From: Acidihalobacter prosperus
Lineage (GTDB): Bacteria; Pseudomonadota; Gammaproteobacteria; DSM-5130; Acidihalobacteraceae
Direction: 5' to 3'
Assembly (NCBI RefSeq): GCF_000754095.2
Contig: NZ_JQSG02000003.1
Span: 237,397 to 301,396 of the forward strand
Length of the DNA stretch: 64,000 nt
The notes under the pieces are model-generated. The model had not been told where the DNA came from. It saw only the letters and a program-made list of their open reading frames with translations, and did not search any database. Of this stretch, positions 42,879 through 51,808 are shown piece after piece; position 1 is the first letter of the stretch; every line of letters begins with the position of its first letter. Position numbers and translations under genes: made by a program.

Positions 42879-43907
42879 ATGTCCGTCACCACGACACCGC
42901 GCCGGACACGACCCTCCTGGGTCATCGCCACCCTGCTGGTCGCCCTCAACCTGCTCGCCTGGGGCCTGCTCGCCGGTCTCGGCCGCGCCGATGCGGCGCT
43001 GCTCGGCATCGGCGCGCTGGCCTACGGCTTCGGCCTGCGCCACGCCTTCGACGCCGACCACATCGCGGCCATCGACAACGTCACCCGCAAGCTACGCCAC
43101 GAGGGCCAGCGGCCGCTGGGGGTCGGTCTGTTCTTCTCCCTCGGCCACTCCACCGTGGTCTTCGGGCTGTCCGCCGCGCTGGTGCTCGCGGTGCGCGCCA
43201 CCCAGGCGCAGCTGCCCATGCTGCAGCACTGGGGCGGGCTGGTCGGCACCCTGGTCTCGGCCGCTTTTCTCACCCTGATCGGGCTGATCAACCTGTTCGT
43301 GTTCTCGCGTCTGTGGCGCGCCTTCCGCGCGCGGCGCCGCTGGGGCGAGCCGGCGCCGTCCGACGCCGAGCTCGAATCGCTGCTGCAGCGTCGCGGGCTG
43401 TTCGCGCGCCTGTTGCGCGGCGTCTACCGGCGCATCGACCGCAGCTGGAAGATGTATCCCGTCGGCCTGCTGTTCGGTCTCGGCTTCGACACCGCGAGCG
43501 AGATCGCCATTCTCGGCATCTCCGCCGCCGCGGCGCAGAACGGCCATCTGCCGCTGTGGGGCGTGATGGTGTTCCCGCTGCTGTTCACGGCGGCGATGAG
43601 CCTGATGGACACGCTGGACGGCATCGTCATGCTGCGCGCCTACGACTGGGCGCTGGCCGACGCCGAGCGCAAGCTCTATTTCAACACCGCGCTCACCGGC
43701 CTCTCCGTACTGCTGGCGCTGGCCATCGGGCTGATCGAATGGCTGCAGCTGCTGGCCCCCGCGCTCGGTCTGCGACACGGCCTGTGGGCCTCGCTGGAGA
43801 CGCTGGACTTCAGCCAGATCGGGATTGCCGTGACCGTGATCATGCTGGCGGGCTGGGCGCTGGCCTTCGTCTACTACCGCCGCGCGCTGACGCCGGCGCG
43901 CGCGTGA
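42879..43907 (+). CDS. Nickel/cobalt permease, NixA/HoxN (NiCoT) family
   Basis: 342 residues, eight hydrophobic segments. Signature motif HX4DH at 55-61 (RHAFDADHI), followed by LGHSTVVFG, LLFGLGFDTASE and FTAAMSLMDTLDG. These transporters take up Ni(II) or Co(II) with high affinity. Ribosome site AAGGAG. It follows gdmH by 92 bp in the riboswitch operon, which makes sense since GdmH and urease both need nickel. Confidence 0.95.
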   Translation: MSVTTTPRRTRPSWVIATLLVALNLLAWGLLAGLGRADAALLGIGALAYGFGLRHAFDADHIAAIDNVTRKLRHEGQRPLGVGLFFSLGHSTVVFGLSAALVLAVRATQAQLPMLQHWGGLVGTLVSAAFLTLIGLINLFVFSRLWRAFRARRRWGEPAPSDAELESLLQRRGLFARLLRGVYRRIDRSWKMYPVGLLFGLGFDTASEIAILGISAAAAQNGHLPLWGVMVFPLLFTAAMSLMDTLDGIVMLRAYDWALADAERKLYFNTALTGLSVLLALAIGLIEWLQLLAPALGLRHGLWASLETLDFSQIGIAVTVIMLAGWALAFVYYRRALTPARA

Positions 43908-45085
43908 CCGCCGCGGACGCCGCACGCGTCACCCGGCTGGGCAACGGCGTACGCGTTGCCAGCCGTCGCCTGCCGGGTCGGGCAGGCGCCGCGGCGGCTA
44001 TCGTGTGGCACGCCGGCGCGCGCGCCGAGCGCGCCGGCGAAGCCGGCTGCGCGCATCTGGCCGAACACCTGCTGTTCCCCGACGACGCGCGCGATCTCGC
44101 CGCCATCGACGCCATGGGTGGGCAGGTCAATGCCTGGAGCGCACGCGACCACTGTGTGTTCCATGCCTACGTGCCCGTCGCGCGACTGGGCGAAGCGCTC
44201 GGTCTGCTCGCCGCCCGGCTGGCACACGGCAGCCGGGTTGTCGATCCCATCGCCTTCGAACGCGAACGCGAGGTCATCCGCCGCGAACGATTCGCCGAGG
44301 CCGACGACACGCTCGAACGCGCCCTGCACCACTGTCTCGACCATGCCGGCCCCGCGCCGGCCGATGGCGCCATCGACGCCACATCCGCCGGCCTACGCCG
44401 GTTCATCGAACGCGAACTGCACGGCGGCGCCCTGAGCGTGGGCGTGGCCGGCGATCTGCCGCATGACGATGCCGTCACCGCCTGCGCGGAACTCGCCTGC
44501 CTGCCTGCCGCCGCGGTCGCCGAGCCTGCGCCGCGCGCACCGGTATGGCGCGACGGCGTCCACGAGGCCTTGCAGGACAGCGGCCCGCCGGGGCTGCTAT
44601 GGCTGATGCCGACAGCGCCGGCCGGCACGCCGGAAGCCGCCGCGCTGGCAGTAGCCGAACGTGCGCTCTGCGGCGGCCTGGCCGCACCGCTGTTCGCCGC
44701 CTTGCGCGCACGGCGTCTTGCCTATGGCGTGCACTCGGCTATCGAAACCTGGCGCGACGGCGGCTTCTGGGCACTGCAGGTCGTCTGTCTGCCATCGATG
44801 CAACCTGCGGTGAACGATCTGGTGGAAAGGGCGCTGGCGACGGCAAGCGGCCCGGCGCCCGTGGCACTCGATATCGCCCGCGCCGGCCTCGCCGGTGACG
44901 CGCATCTGGCGGACGACGATCCGGCCGCGCTGGCCGAACGTCTGGCGCGCTTCGGCGCGCACGGCCACGCACGGCCGCCCACCGACGCCGAGGCGGTGCG
45001 CGCGGCATTGCACACGGCCTGGAGGCGATGCGCGCGCTTCGTCACCGGCGCGACCGCGACGACATCGGTACCGGCAAGGCGTTGA
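43904..45085 (+). CDS. M16-family (insulinase-like) zinc peptidase homologue
   Basis: 393 residues with the inverted zinc motif HLAEH (51-55) and the downstream Glu region EREREVIRRERF (about 119-130), the M16 active-site pattern. The C-terminal half is an M16_C-like repeat (LAYGVHSAIETWRDGGFWALQ). GTG start overlaps the nickel-permease stop by 4 bp, so translation is coupled. Single-chain M16 proteins often act as pairs; no partner is visible. Role in a guanidine/nickel operon is unknown; processing of an enzyme or peptide is possible. Confidence 0.88.
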   Translation: MTAADAARVTRLGNGVRVASRRLPGRAGAAAAIVWHAGARAERAGEAGCAHLAEHLLFPDDARDLAAIDAMGGQVNAWSARDHCVFHAYVPVARLGEALGLLAARLAHGSRVVDPIAFEREREVIRRERFAEADDTLERALHHCLDHAGPAPADGAIDATSAGLRRFIERELHGGALSVGVAGDLPHDDAVTACAELACLPAAAVAEPAPRAPVWRDGVHEALQDSGPPGLLWLMPTAPAGTPEAAALAVAERALCGGLAAPLFAALRARRLAYGVHSAIETWRDGGFWALQVVCLPSMQPAVNDLVERALATASGPAPVALDIARAGLAGDAHLADDDPAALAERLARFGAHGHARPPTDAEAVRAALHTAWRRCARFVTGATATTSVPARR

Positions 45086-45094
45086 CAATCCCGG

Positions 45095-46276
45095 CTAACG
45101 CGCCGCCGCGCGCCAGCGCCCCTCGCGCCGGCGCACCCACAAGGCCACCGCGAAGGTACCGGCCACGATCAGGCTGAGCCCCGCATAGACCGGCGTGGCG
45201 CCGAAGCGCAGGCACAGATCGAGCCCGACCACCGGACCCAGGCTGCCGCCGATGTCGCCGAATATCTGATACACGCCCATCGCGCGACCGTAGGCCGAGG
45301 GCGGCGTGACGTCGCCGAGCAGGGCGAGCAACGGCAGGGTCACGCCGTTGAAGGAAAGCCCGATCAGCATCACGCCGAGCATCACCGTCTCGCTGCGCTG
45401 CGCCAGCGCGAGTACCGCAAAGCCTGCGGCCAGTCCGAGCAGCGAGGGCAGCAACAGGCTGCTGCGCAGATGCAGACGGTCGATCAACCGTCCGAGCAGC
45501 AGGCCGGCCAGCGAGCCGCTGCCCATCATCACCGCCATCACCAGCCCGGCGCTGCCCTGGTCGGCAAGACCGAGCACGCGAATGCCGCGCGCCTGCACCA
45601 GCAGCACCAGGGTCGCCAGCATCACGCCCTGCACGCTGAGAAAGATCAACAGATTGAAGCCCCAGGCGGTGGCCATGAAGGGGAATGCGGGCAACCGGGC
45701 CAAGGTGCGCAGGCGCGCGAGCAGACCCTCGCGGGGGCCGCTCTGACGCGGACCGCGCGGCACAGGCGGAATCAGCCGCGCGGCGATGCCCGCGGCCGCG
45801 AAGGTGCTGGCGGCACCGGCGAGAAAGGCGGTGTCGTCCGAATAGCGCTCGGCCAGCAAACCGCCCAGCACCATGCCCAGCGGCATCCCGAGACTCATGG
45901 CGATACGCACGCCGGCCATCTTGCGGCCGCGATCCTCGCGCGTGGACAGCCCCAGTGCGGTCGCCTGCACGCCGACCATCAGCATCGCCGAACCCACGCC
46001 GAACACCGCGCGACCGAACAGCAACCAGCCGGCGGGCGGGCCGACGCGCAGGGCCAGGCTGTAACAGAGGATGCCGAGCGCCTCGATGAGCAGGCCGAGG
46101 GTGATCGGCCCGCGCCCGCCCAGGCGGTCGACCAGGTGTCCGGCGGGTGCGTCGAAGGCGAGGCGGGTGATGCGGTTGGCCGACAGGATCAGCCCGATCA
46201 TCAAGCCCGAAATCCCCAGCGCCGGGCCCAGCGCCGGCAGGATCGGGAACACCAGCCCGCCGCCCAGGCCGCCCAT
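45095..46276 (-). CDS. MFS transporter
   Basis: 393 residues from the first ATG, twelve hydrophobic segments, MFS_1 drug/sugar type with the A-like motif ANRITRLAFDAPAGHLVDRLGGR between helices 2 and 3. The true start is uncertain: the first helix (LAPVALMGGLGGGLVFPILP) begins before this ATG, and a CTG overlapping the stop of the upstream hydrolase gene (around 46328) would give a complete helix. Substrate unknown. Follows the cysteine hydrolase gene on the minus strand. Confidence 0.87.
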   Translation of the reverse strand: MGGLGGGLVFPILPALGPALGISGLMIGLILSANRITRLAFDAPAGHLVDRLGGRGPITLGLLIEALGILCYSLALRVGPPAGWLLFGRAVFGVGSAMLMVGVQATALGLSTREDRGRKMAGVRIAMSLGMPLGMVLGGLLAERYSDDTAFLAGAASTFAAAGIAARLIPPVPRGPRQSGPREGLLARLRTLARLPAFPFMATAWGFNLLIFLSVQGVMLATLVLLVQARGIRVLGLADQGSAGLVMAVMMGSGSLAGLLLGRLIDRLHLRSSLLLPSLLGLAAGFAVLALAQRSETVMLGVMLIGLSFNGVTLPLLALLGDVTPPSAYGRAMGVYQIFGDIGGSLGPVVGLDLCLRFGATPVYAGLSLIVAGTFAVALWVRRREGRWRAAAR

Positions 46277-46323
46277 CAGCGCAACCGGGGCCAGGCGCCA
46301 CAGACCGCCGAAGGCGGTTCCGC

Positions 46324-46914
46324 TCAGCGCCCGGCTCCGAGCGCCGCGACCACCGTCTGCGTCTCGCGCACCAGGCCGATGCGCGGAAAGATGCGGTGCA
46401 GGGCGTTTTCGTGTCCCTCGACACTGCGCCCGTTCATCGCGTCGGCGGCGAAGATCAGGCGGTAGCCGCGCTCGTAGGCGTCGCGCGCGGTGCTTTCCAC
46501 GCCGATCTCGGTCGCGATGCCGCACAGGATCACCGTGTCGATGCCGCGACGGCGCAGCTGCAGATCGAGGTCGGTGCCGTAGAAGGCGCCCCACTGGCGC
46601 TTGAGGATCACGAGGTCGCCGGCCTCGGGGCCGACCTCGGGCACGAGATCGGAAAAACCCGCGGGCGGCGGACCGGCCGGTGCCGGCTCGTCGGCCTCGG
46701 GGCTCAGACGGTCGCGTCCGTCCGCGCCGCCGCCGACGTGCACCAGCACGCGCAGGGCACCGGCCGCGCGGGCCGCCCGGAGCAGGCTGACGCTGCGCGC
46801 GACCACCTCGGCCGGCGCATGCGGTTTCGTCTGCATGCCGACGATGCCGCGCTGCAGGTCGATGACGACCAGCGCGCTGCGCGCCGGGTCGATGTTCAGG
46901 GAGCCAGTCATCAC
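46324..46914 (-). CDS. Isochorismatase-family cysteine hydrolase
   Basis: 196 residues: Asp in VVIDLQRGI, Lys in VILKRQWGAFYGTDL, Cys in VILCGIATEIGVEST. A general isochorismatase-fold amidase (PncA/YcaC relatives) and clearly different from the biuret-hydrolase-like paralogue at 22772. Flanked by MFS and DMT transporter genes on the same strand, so uptake or export of a related metabolite is plausible. Confidence 0.88.
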   Translation of the reverse strand: MMTGSLNIDPARSALVVIDLQRGIVGMQTKPHAPAEVVARSVSLLRAARAAGALRVLVHVGGGADGRDRLSPEADEPAPAGPPPAGFSDLVPEVGPEAGDLVILKRQWGAFYGTDLDLQLRRRGIDTVILCGIATEIGVESTARDAYERGYRLIFAADAMNGRSVEGHENALHRIFPRIGLVRETQTVVAALGAGR

Positions 46915-46924
46915 GATTACTCCT

Positions 46925-47845
46925 TCATTCGGGTTGAGGGCGGGCGGCGCGGTTGGCGAGCAGGATGCCGGAGACGATCAGCCCGGCGCTGGCCGCATCC
47001 GCCGCGGTTACCGGCTCGTGCAGCAGCAGCCAGCCGCCCAGGCCGCTGAACAGCGGAATCGCGTAGTAGATCAGCGAGGCGCGCGACGGCCCGATACGCG
47101 CGATGGCCGCGTTCCATGCCAGATAAGCCACCACCGAGGCGAACACGCCTACGTACAGCACGCCCAGCAGCGCCGCAGGCTCCGGCATGTACAGCGGCCG
47201 CCTCCACGAGGTCCACAGGTAGACCGGCAGCAGGAACAGCAGCCCGAGCGCGAAGCTGCCGAGCGCGAAACTCTGCAGGCGCACGCCCGGCGGACGCCGC
47301 CGCAGCAGCAGGGTGTAGCCGGCGAAGCTCAGCGCGGCACCGAGCATCACCCATTCGCCGCGCCCAGGCCTCAGTGTCAGCAGGTGCGTCGGCCGCCCGT
47401 TGGTGACCAGCCAGACCACGCCGGCAAACGCCAACGCCACGCCGGCGATACGCCCCGCGGTCAGGCGCTCGCCGTGAAACACGCGCGCCAGCAGGATCAC
47501 GAACACAGGCGAGCTGGCGGCGATGATCGACAGGTCGACCGCCGCCACCGTGCGCCCGGCGATATAGATCGCCGTGTTGAAGACGGAAACGCCGAGCAGC
47601 GCAGTCAGCGCGAAATGGCGCCCATGCGCCCGCAGCGCGGGCCAGTCCTGCCGCAGCCCACGCCAGGCGAAGGGCGTCAGCACCGCGACGGCCACCGTCC
47701 AGCGCCAGAAGGCCAGGCTCACCGGCGGCAGGCTACCCGCAAGCCCTCGCGCCACCAGGAAATTCCCCGACCACACCAGCGTCGCCAGCAGGGCGAAAAC
47801 ATATCCGGCGGTCAGCCGGCGGGGCCCCGTCGCCACGTCATCCAT
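46925..47845 (-). CDS. EamA/DMT-family transporter
   Basis: 306 residues with ten hydrophobic segments in two EamA repeats. The start at 47845 is chosen for GGGAG eight bases upstream; an in-frame ATG 11 codons earlier lacks one. It ends 10 bp before the hydrolase gene. Substrate unknown. Confidence 0.9.
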   Translation of the reverse strand: MDDVATGPRRLTAGYVFALLATLVWSGNFLVARGLAGSLPPVSLAFWRWTVAVAVLTPFAWRGLRQDWPALRAHGRHFALTALLGVSVFNTAIYIAGRTVAAVDLSIIAASSPVFVILLARVFHGERLTAGRIAGVALAFAGVVWLVTNGRPTHLLTLRPGRGEWVMLGAALSFAGYTLLLRRRPPGVRLQSFALGSFALGLLFLLPVYLWTSWRRPLYMPEPAALLGVLYVGVFASVVAYLAWNAAIARIGPSRASLIYYAIPLFSGLGGWLLLHEPVTAADAASAGLIVSGILLANRAARPQPE

Positions 47846-47950
47846 GTATCGATCTCCCGTCCGCCCCCTGTCTGACAATGGATGCGCGGCTGGGTTCTGC
47901 GCCGGGATTCGCTCGGCGCGACCCGCGCGCCGCCTATGCGCCGCCCGACT

Positions 47951-48913
47951 TCATAAGCCAGGCGTGCCCGCGCCGGCCGCCACGGGCGCATCCAGCGCCG
48001 GTTCGTGCGCCAGCCCCGCCGCCAGATGGTCGATGAACACCCGGAACTTGAGCGGCATGTAGCGCGTCGGCGTGTACAGCAGCCACAGATCGCCGCAGTA
48101 GCCGGTGATGAACTCCCACTCGGGCAGGACGCGCATGATGTCGCCGCGCTGCAACGCGCGCCTCGCCGTGAAAAAGGGCAGGCTGCCGATACCCAGGTGC
48201 GACTGCACGGCCTCGAGCCGCACCTCCGTGTGATTGGCCCAGTAGCGTCCGCGCACGTTGACCGTCGCCATTTCGTCGCCACGCTTGAAACGCCAGCGCG
48301 CGTCGCCCGGCATTTCACCCAGACACAGGCAGCTGTGTCCGGCCAGATCGCGCGGGTGCGTCGGTACCCCGTGGGTGCGAAGGTATTGCGGCGTGGCGCA
48401 GACCGCGTGTTCGATGCGGGCGAGGCGCCGCCCGGCCAGCCCCGGCGGCGGGCGGTCCGTGACCCGCAGCACCATGTCGACGTCGCCGTCGATTAGGTCG
48501 ACCTGACGGTCGTCGAGCACCAGCCTGACATCGGCCTGCGGATAGGTGTCGAGAAACGCGAGGATGTGCGGATGGATCAGCACGCGCCCGATCGCCTTCG
48601 GCGCGCTGACCCGAATCGTGCCGCTGACCTCGCGGCCGTATTCCTCGCTGATCGCCACGATCGATCGGGCCGCACTCACCATGTCGAGGCAGCGCTCGTG
48701 TATCGCCTGGCCGCTCTCGCTCAGACGCAGGCTGCGGGTCGTGCGCTGCAGCAACCGCGTGCCCAGCGCTCGTTCGAGCCGCGAGATGCTGCGACTGACC
48801 GAGGAGGTCGACATGCCCAGCTCGCGCGCCGTCCGCGTGAAGCTTCCCAGCTCCACGACACGCACGAATATGGCCATTTCGGCCAACAGCGATATCGGCA
48901 GATTATTGCTCAT
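47951..48913 (-). CDS. LysR-family transcriptional regulator
   Basis: 320 residues: N-terminal winged helix-turn-helix (MAIFVRVVELGSFTRTARELGMSTSSVSRSISRLE) followed by a LysR substrate-binding domain. It resembles the DmlR/AaeR-type group. Its gene is divergent from alaX across 88 bp and precedes the DMT-hydrolase-MFS genes on the same strand, which it may control together with itself. Confidence 0.94.
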   Translation of the reverse strand: MSNNLPISLLAEMAIFVRVVELGSFTRTARELGMSTSSVSRSISRLERALGTRLLQRTTRSLRLSESGQAIHERCLDMVSAARSIVAISEEYGREVSGTIRVSAPKAIGRVLIHPHILAFLDTYPQADVRLVLDDRQVDLIDGDVDMVLRVTDRPPPGLAGRRLARIEHAVCATPQYLRTHGVPTHPRDLAGHSCLCLGEMPGDARWRFKRGDEMATVNVRGRYWANHTEVRLEAVQSHLGIGSLPFFTARRALQRGDIMRVLPEWEFITGYCGDLWLLYTPTRYMPLKFRVFIDHLAAGLAHEPALDAPVAAGAGTPGL

Positions 48914-49001
48914 GACGCAACAGCCATTTGACGAAACACCATGTTATCAGCTTGCCGGGCGGTCGATATACTCGTATACGCATCAACCGGATACCGCGAC
49001 G

Positions 49002-49640
49002 ATGACCCTGCGCAAATATTTTCTCAGCGACGAGCTGGCCTCCCATGCTCGCGTACTCTCGTGCAGCGGCAGCGACGATGGCAATACCTACCGCATCGTC
49101 ATGGACGAAACCCTGTTTCACCCCCAGGGCGGCGGCCAGCCCGCCGACCAGGGCTGGATCGGCGGCGTTCGCGTGCTGCACGTCAGCCAGGAACAGGGCG
49201 ACATCGTGCACCATGCCGAGGCGCCGGTCGCGCGTGGCGAAATTGACATTCACGTCGACGAGGCACTGCGTCATCTGCATTCGCGGCTGCATTCGGCAGG
49301 GCATCTCATCGGCCACGTGGGCGCGCTGCTCGGCTGGCAGCCAATCAAGGCCCAGCACGCGCGCGATCAGGCCAGCGTGACCTTCAAGCCCGGCGAGCAG
49401 GCGCAGCCGCTCGACGAGGCCACGCTACAGGCGCACCTCGACGACCTGCTGCGCCGCAACCTGCCAAAACAGACGATCGTCGACGCGAAAGGCTTTCGCA
49501 CCGTCGGCTTCGGCGAACTGCCGCCCTTTCCCTGCGGCGGCACGCACGTCGCCTCGACGGGGGAGATCGGCGGCATCGTGCTGAAAGGCGTCCACGATTC
49601 GAAGGGCACGGCCACCCTTCGCTATGACGTACGCACATAA
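49002..49640 (+). CDS. Alanyl-tRNA editing protein AlaX
   Basis: 212-residue free-standing editing domain that removes Ser or Gly mis-charged on tRNA-Ala. Features: HPQGGGQPADQGWIGG, zinc-site His region HSRLHSAGHL and the C-x-x-x-H of FPCGGTHVASTGEIG. Start ATG at 49002; an upstream open frame has no family similarity. Confidence 0.93.
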   Translation: MTLRKYFLSDELASHARVLSCSGSDDGNTYRIVMDETLFHPQGGGQPADQGWIGGVRVLHVSQEQGDIVHHAEAPVARGEIDIHVDEALRHLHSRLHSAGHLIGHVGALLGWQPIKAQHARDQASVTFKPGEQAQPLDEATLQAHLDDLLRRNLPKQTIVDAKGFRTVGFGELPPFPCGGTHVASTGEIGGIVLKGVHDSKGTATLRYDVRT

Positions 49641-49704
49641 CGCCGCGTACCGGCTCAAGCCGGAAATCGCCGCACCGGGACCCCTGCGATCCACCGGAGG
49701 CGTC

Positions 49705-50475
49705 ATGTACAGCGAGCACAGCACCTTGAATTTGCCCCTGCTCGAACGGCTGGTCGGCGGTACGGACGTCGCGGCCGTGGTCCGATCCTTCATCCCCCCC
49801 GACCTTGCCTTCCGGATCGGCGAGCGCATCCTCTGCGGCGGTTTTTCCCGCTACATCAACGCGCCGAGCATCGGGCGCATCGGCATGGCCTTCTACGAAA
49901 CGGAACGCAGGCCGGCGTTGGTGGAAAAGTATTTCGACGAGGCCTTGAGGGGCATCCGCGAACTGCGCGCACGATGCGCGCCCTATCTCTCGCCGATGGA
50001 CATGTTGCGCTGCATGCTCGACGAACTGTGGCCGGCCGGCGCCCATCTCGCCACCCTGTACGGCCGCAAGATGCACGTCGGGCTGTCGCGCGTCGTGGAG
50101 CCTGGCGTGCACTTCCTCGCCCATCACGACATCTTCGCCAAGGACGCGCCGGACACGCAGGAGGCGCACAGCCTGCGGGCGCAACTCGCCTGCAACGTCT
50201 ACCTGCAGATGCCGGAGCGCGGCGGCGCCCTGCAGATCTGGGACCGCCTCATGACGCCTGCGGATTTCGATGCGCGGCGCGGCGACTGCTACGGCATCCA
50301 CCCGGACCTGCTCGGCCGACCCGATGTCGAGCTGCGCCCGCAGGCGGGCGATCTGATTCTCTTCGACTCGACGAAAATGCACGCCGTGACGCCCGGTCAG
50401 CCGCAACCGCGGCTGAGCCTGTCATGTTTCATCGGATACCGCGACCGCGCCTCGCCGCTGGTCTTCTGGAGCTGA
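49705..50475 (+). CDS. Fe(II)/2-oxoglutarate-dependent oxygenase-type protein
   Basis: 256 residues with a double-stranded beta-helix iron site: H-x-D in FLAHHDIF (about residue 140), distal His in FDSTKMHAVTPG and Arg in PQPRLSLS, as in prolyl-4-hydroxylase/2OG-Fe oxygenases. Substrate unknown; length and ending (FIGYRDRASPLVFWS) suggest hydroxylation of a small molecule or protein side chain. Strong GGAGG before the ATG. A LysE-type exporter starts 2 bp downstream, so a product exporter is possible. Confidence 0.85.
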   Translation: MYSEHSTLNLPLLERLVGGTDVAAVVRSFIPPDLAFRIGERILCGGFSRYINAPSIGRIGMAFYETERRPALVEKYFDEALRGIRELRARCAPYLSPMDMLRCMLDELWPAGAHLATLYGRKMHVGLSRVVEPGVHFLAHHDIFAKDAPDTQEAHSLRAQLACNVYLQMPERGGALQIWDRLMTPADFDARRGDCYGIHPDLLGRPDVELRPQAGDLILFDSTKMHAVTPGQPQPRLSLSCFIGYRDRASPLVFWS

Positions 50476-50477
50476 CC

Positions 50478-51134
50478 ATGTCCATCGACTACCTGCACGA
50501 ATTCATCACGCTGGCCACGATCCACTTCATGGCCGTGGTCATCCCCGGCCCGGACTTCGTGATCACAGTGCGTCAAAGCATCCGCCACGGCCGGCTGGCC
50601 GGGATCGTCACCGCCATCGGCATCGGCGCCGGCATTTCGCTGCACGTGCTGTATACCCTGATTGGCGTGGGCGCCCTGATCCACGCCACGCCATGGCTGC
50701 TGGGCACGGCGAAGATCGTCGGCGGCGCCTATATCGTGTATCTCGGCATCAACATGCTGCGCAGCCATGCCAGCCCGATCCAGTCGATCCCGGAACTGGC
50801 GACCGGCGACGGGCGGGCGGCGGCGCGGGTGCCGGCACAGAGCATCAGGAAGGCATTCTGGACCGGCTTTCTCACCAACGCGACCAACCCCAAGGCCACG
50901 CTGTTCTTCCTCGCCATCTTCACGACCGTGATCAATCCGGGCACGCCGATGAAAATTCAGATCCTGTTCGGCGCCTGGATGTGCATGGTCAACGCGCTGT
51001 GGTTCGTGTTCGTGAGCGTGTTCTTCACGCATCCGCGCACGCGGCGGGTCTTCGAACGCATGGGTCCCTGGTTCGAGCGCACCATGGGTGCCGTGCTCAT
51101 CGTCTTCGCGGGCAAGCTGATGCTGTCGCTGTAG
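50478..51134 (+). CDS. LysE/RhtB-family exporter
   Basis: 218 residues, six hydrophobic segments, family start FMAVVIPGPDFVITVRQSIRHGR (conserved PGPxx) and NATNPKATLFFLAIF. Members export amino acids such as lysine, threonine or homoserine lactone. It begins 2 bp after the oxygenase gene, indicating one operon. Confidence 0.93.
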   Translation: MSIDYLHEFITLATIHFMAVVIPGPDFVITVRQSIRHGRLAGIVTAIGIGAGISLHVLYTLIGVGALIHATPWLLGTAKIVGGAYIVYLGINMLRSHASPIQSIPELATGDGRAAARVPAQSIRKAFWTGFLTNATNPKATLFFLAIFTTVINPGTPMKIQILFGAWMCMVNALWFVFVSVFFTHPRTRRVFERMGPWFERTMGAVLIVFAGKLMLSL

Positions 51135-51146
51135 GCGCGGACGGCC

Positions 51147-51743
51147 TCACACCCCCACACGTCGCCATTCGAAATCCATCTGCCGGGCGGTGGCGAGCGC
51201 CAGGGCGTCGCCGTCCAGGCGGGCGACCAGATGCAGGCTCATGTCGATGCCGGCGGTGATCCCGGCGGAAGTGACGCGATCGCCGCCATCCACCCAGCGC
51301 ATGCCGGAAACCACCTCCAGCCTGGGGTAAGCACGCGCGAGATCGTCGACGTCCTCCCAGTGCGTGGTCACCCGACGGCCGTCCAGCAAGCCGGCCTCGG
51401 CCAGCAGGAAGGCACCGGTGCACACGGAAGCCGTGAGCGAGGCCGGCGCCGAAGTCTGCGCGATCCAGTCGATCAGCGCCGGCTGACGCAACGCACCGCT
51501 CACGTCGCCTCCCGGCACCAGCAGCAGATCGGCCTTGGGGCAATCGGCCAACGCGTGGTCGGGCGTCACGCGCAGGCCGCCGCGCGCCCGCACCGGCGCG
51601 GCCGTCAGCGCCGCGGTGGCGACCGTAAAGGGCGCCTCGCGGCCCTCGCGACGCGCCACGCGCGAGGCGGTCGAAAAGACTTCGAATGGACCGGCGAAGT
51701 CGAGCACCTCGACTTCGTCGAACAACAAGATGACGATCTGCAT
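51147..51743 (-). CDS. DJ-1/PfpI-family protein, isonitrile-hydratase-like
   Basis: 198 residues: class-I glutamine amidotransferase-like fold, nucleophile elbow ASVCTGAFLLAEAG with Cys, early Glu in EVEVLDFAGPFEVF, and HWEDVDDLARAYP. Closest by pattern to isonitrile hydratases and the N-domain of GATase-AraC regulators. No AraC domain follows. Substrate unknown; convergent with the exporter gene. Confidence 0.88.
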   Translation of the reverse strand: MQIVILLFDEVEVLDFAGPFEVFSTASRVARREGREAPFTVATAALTAAPVRARGGLRVTPDHALADCPKADLLLVPGGDVSGALRQPALIDWIAQTSAPASLTASVCTGAFLLAEAGLLDGRRVTTHWEDVDDLARAYPRLEVVSGMRWVDGGDRVTSAGITAGIDMSLHLVARLDGDALALATARQMDFEWRRVGV

Positions 51744-51808
51744 GACCTTCCCTCCTTGTCCGTACGGGTCTTGCGGCGCAGTCCGTCGTCTCCGCCGCGC
51801 GCGTCGCT

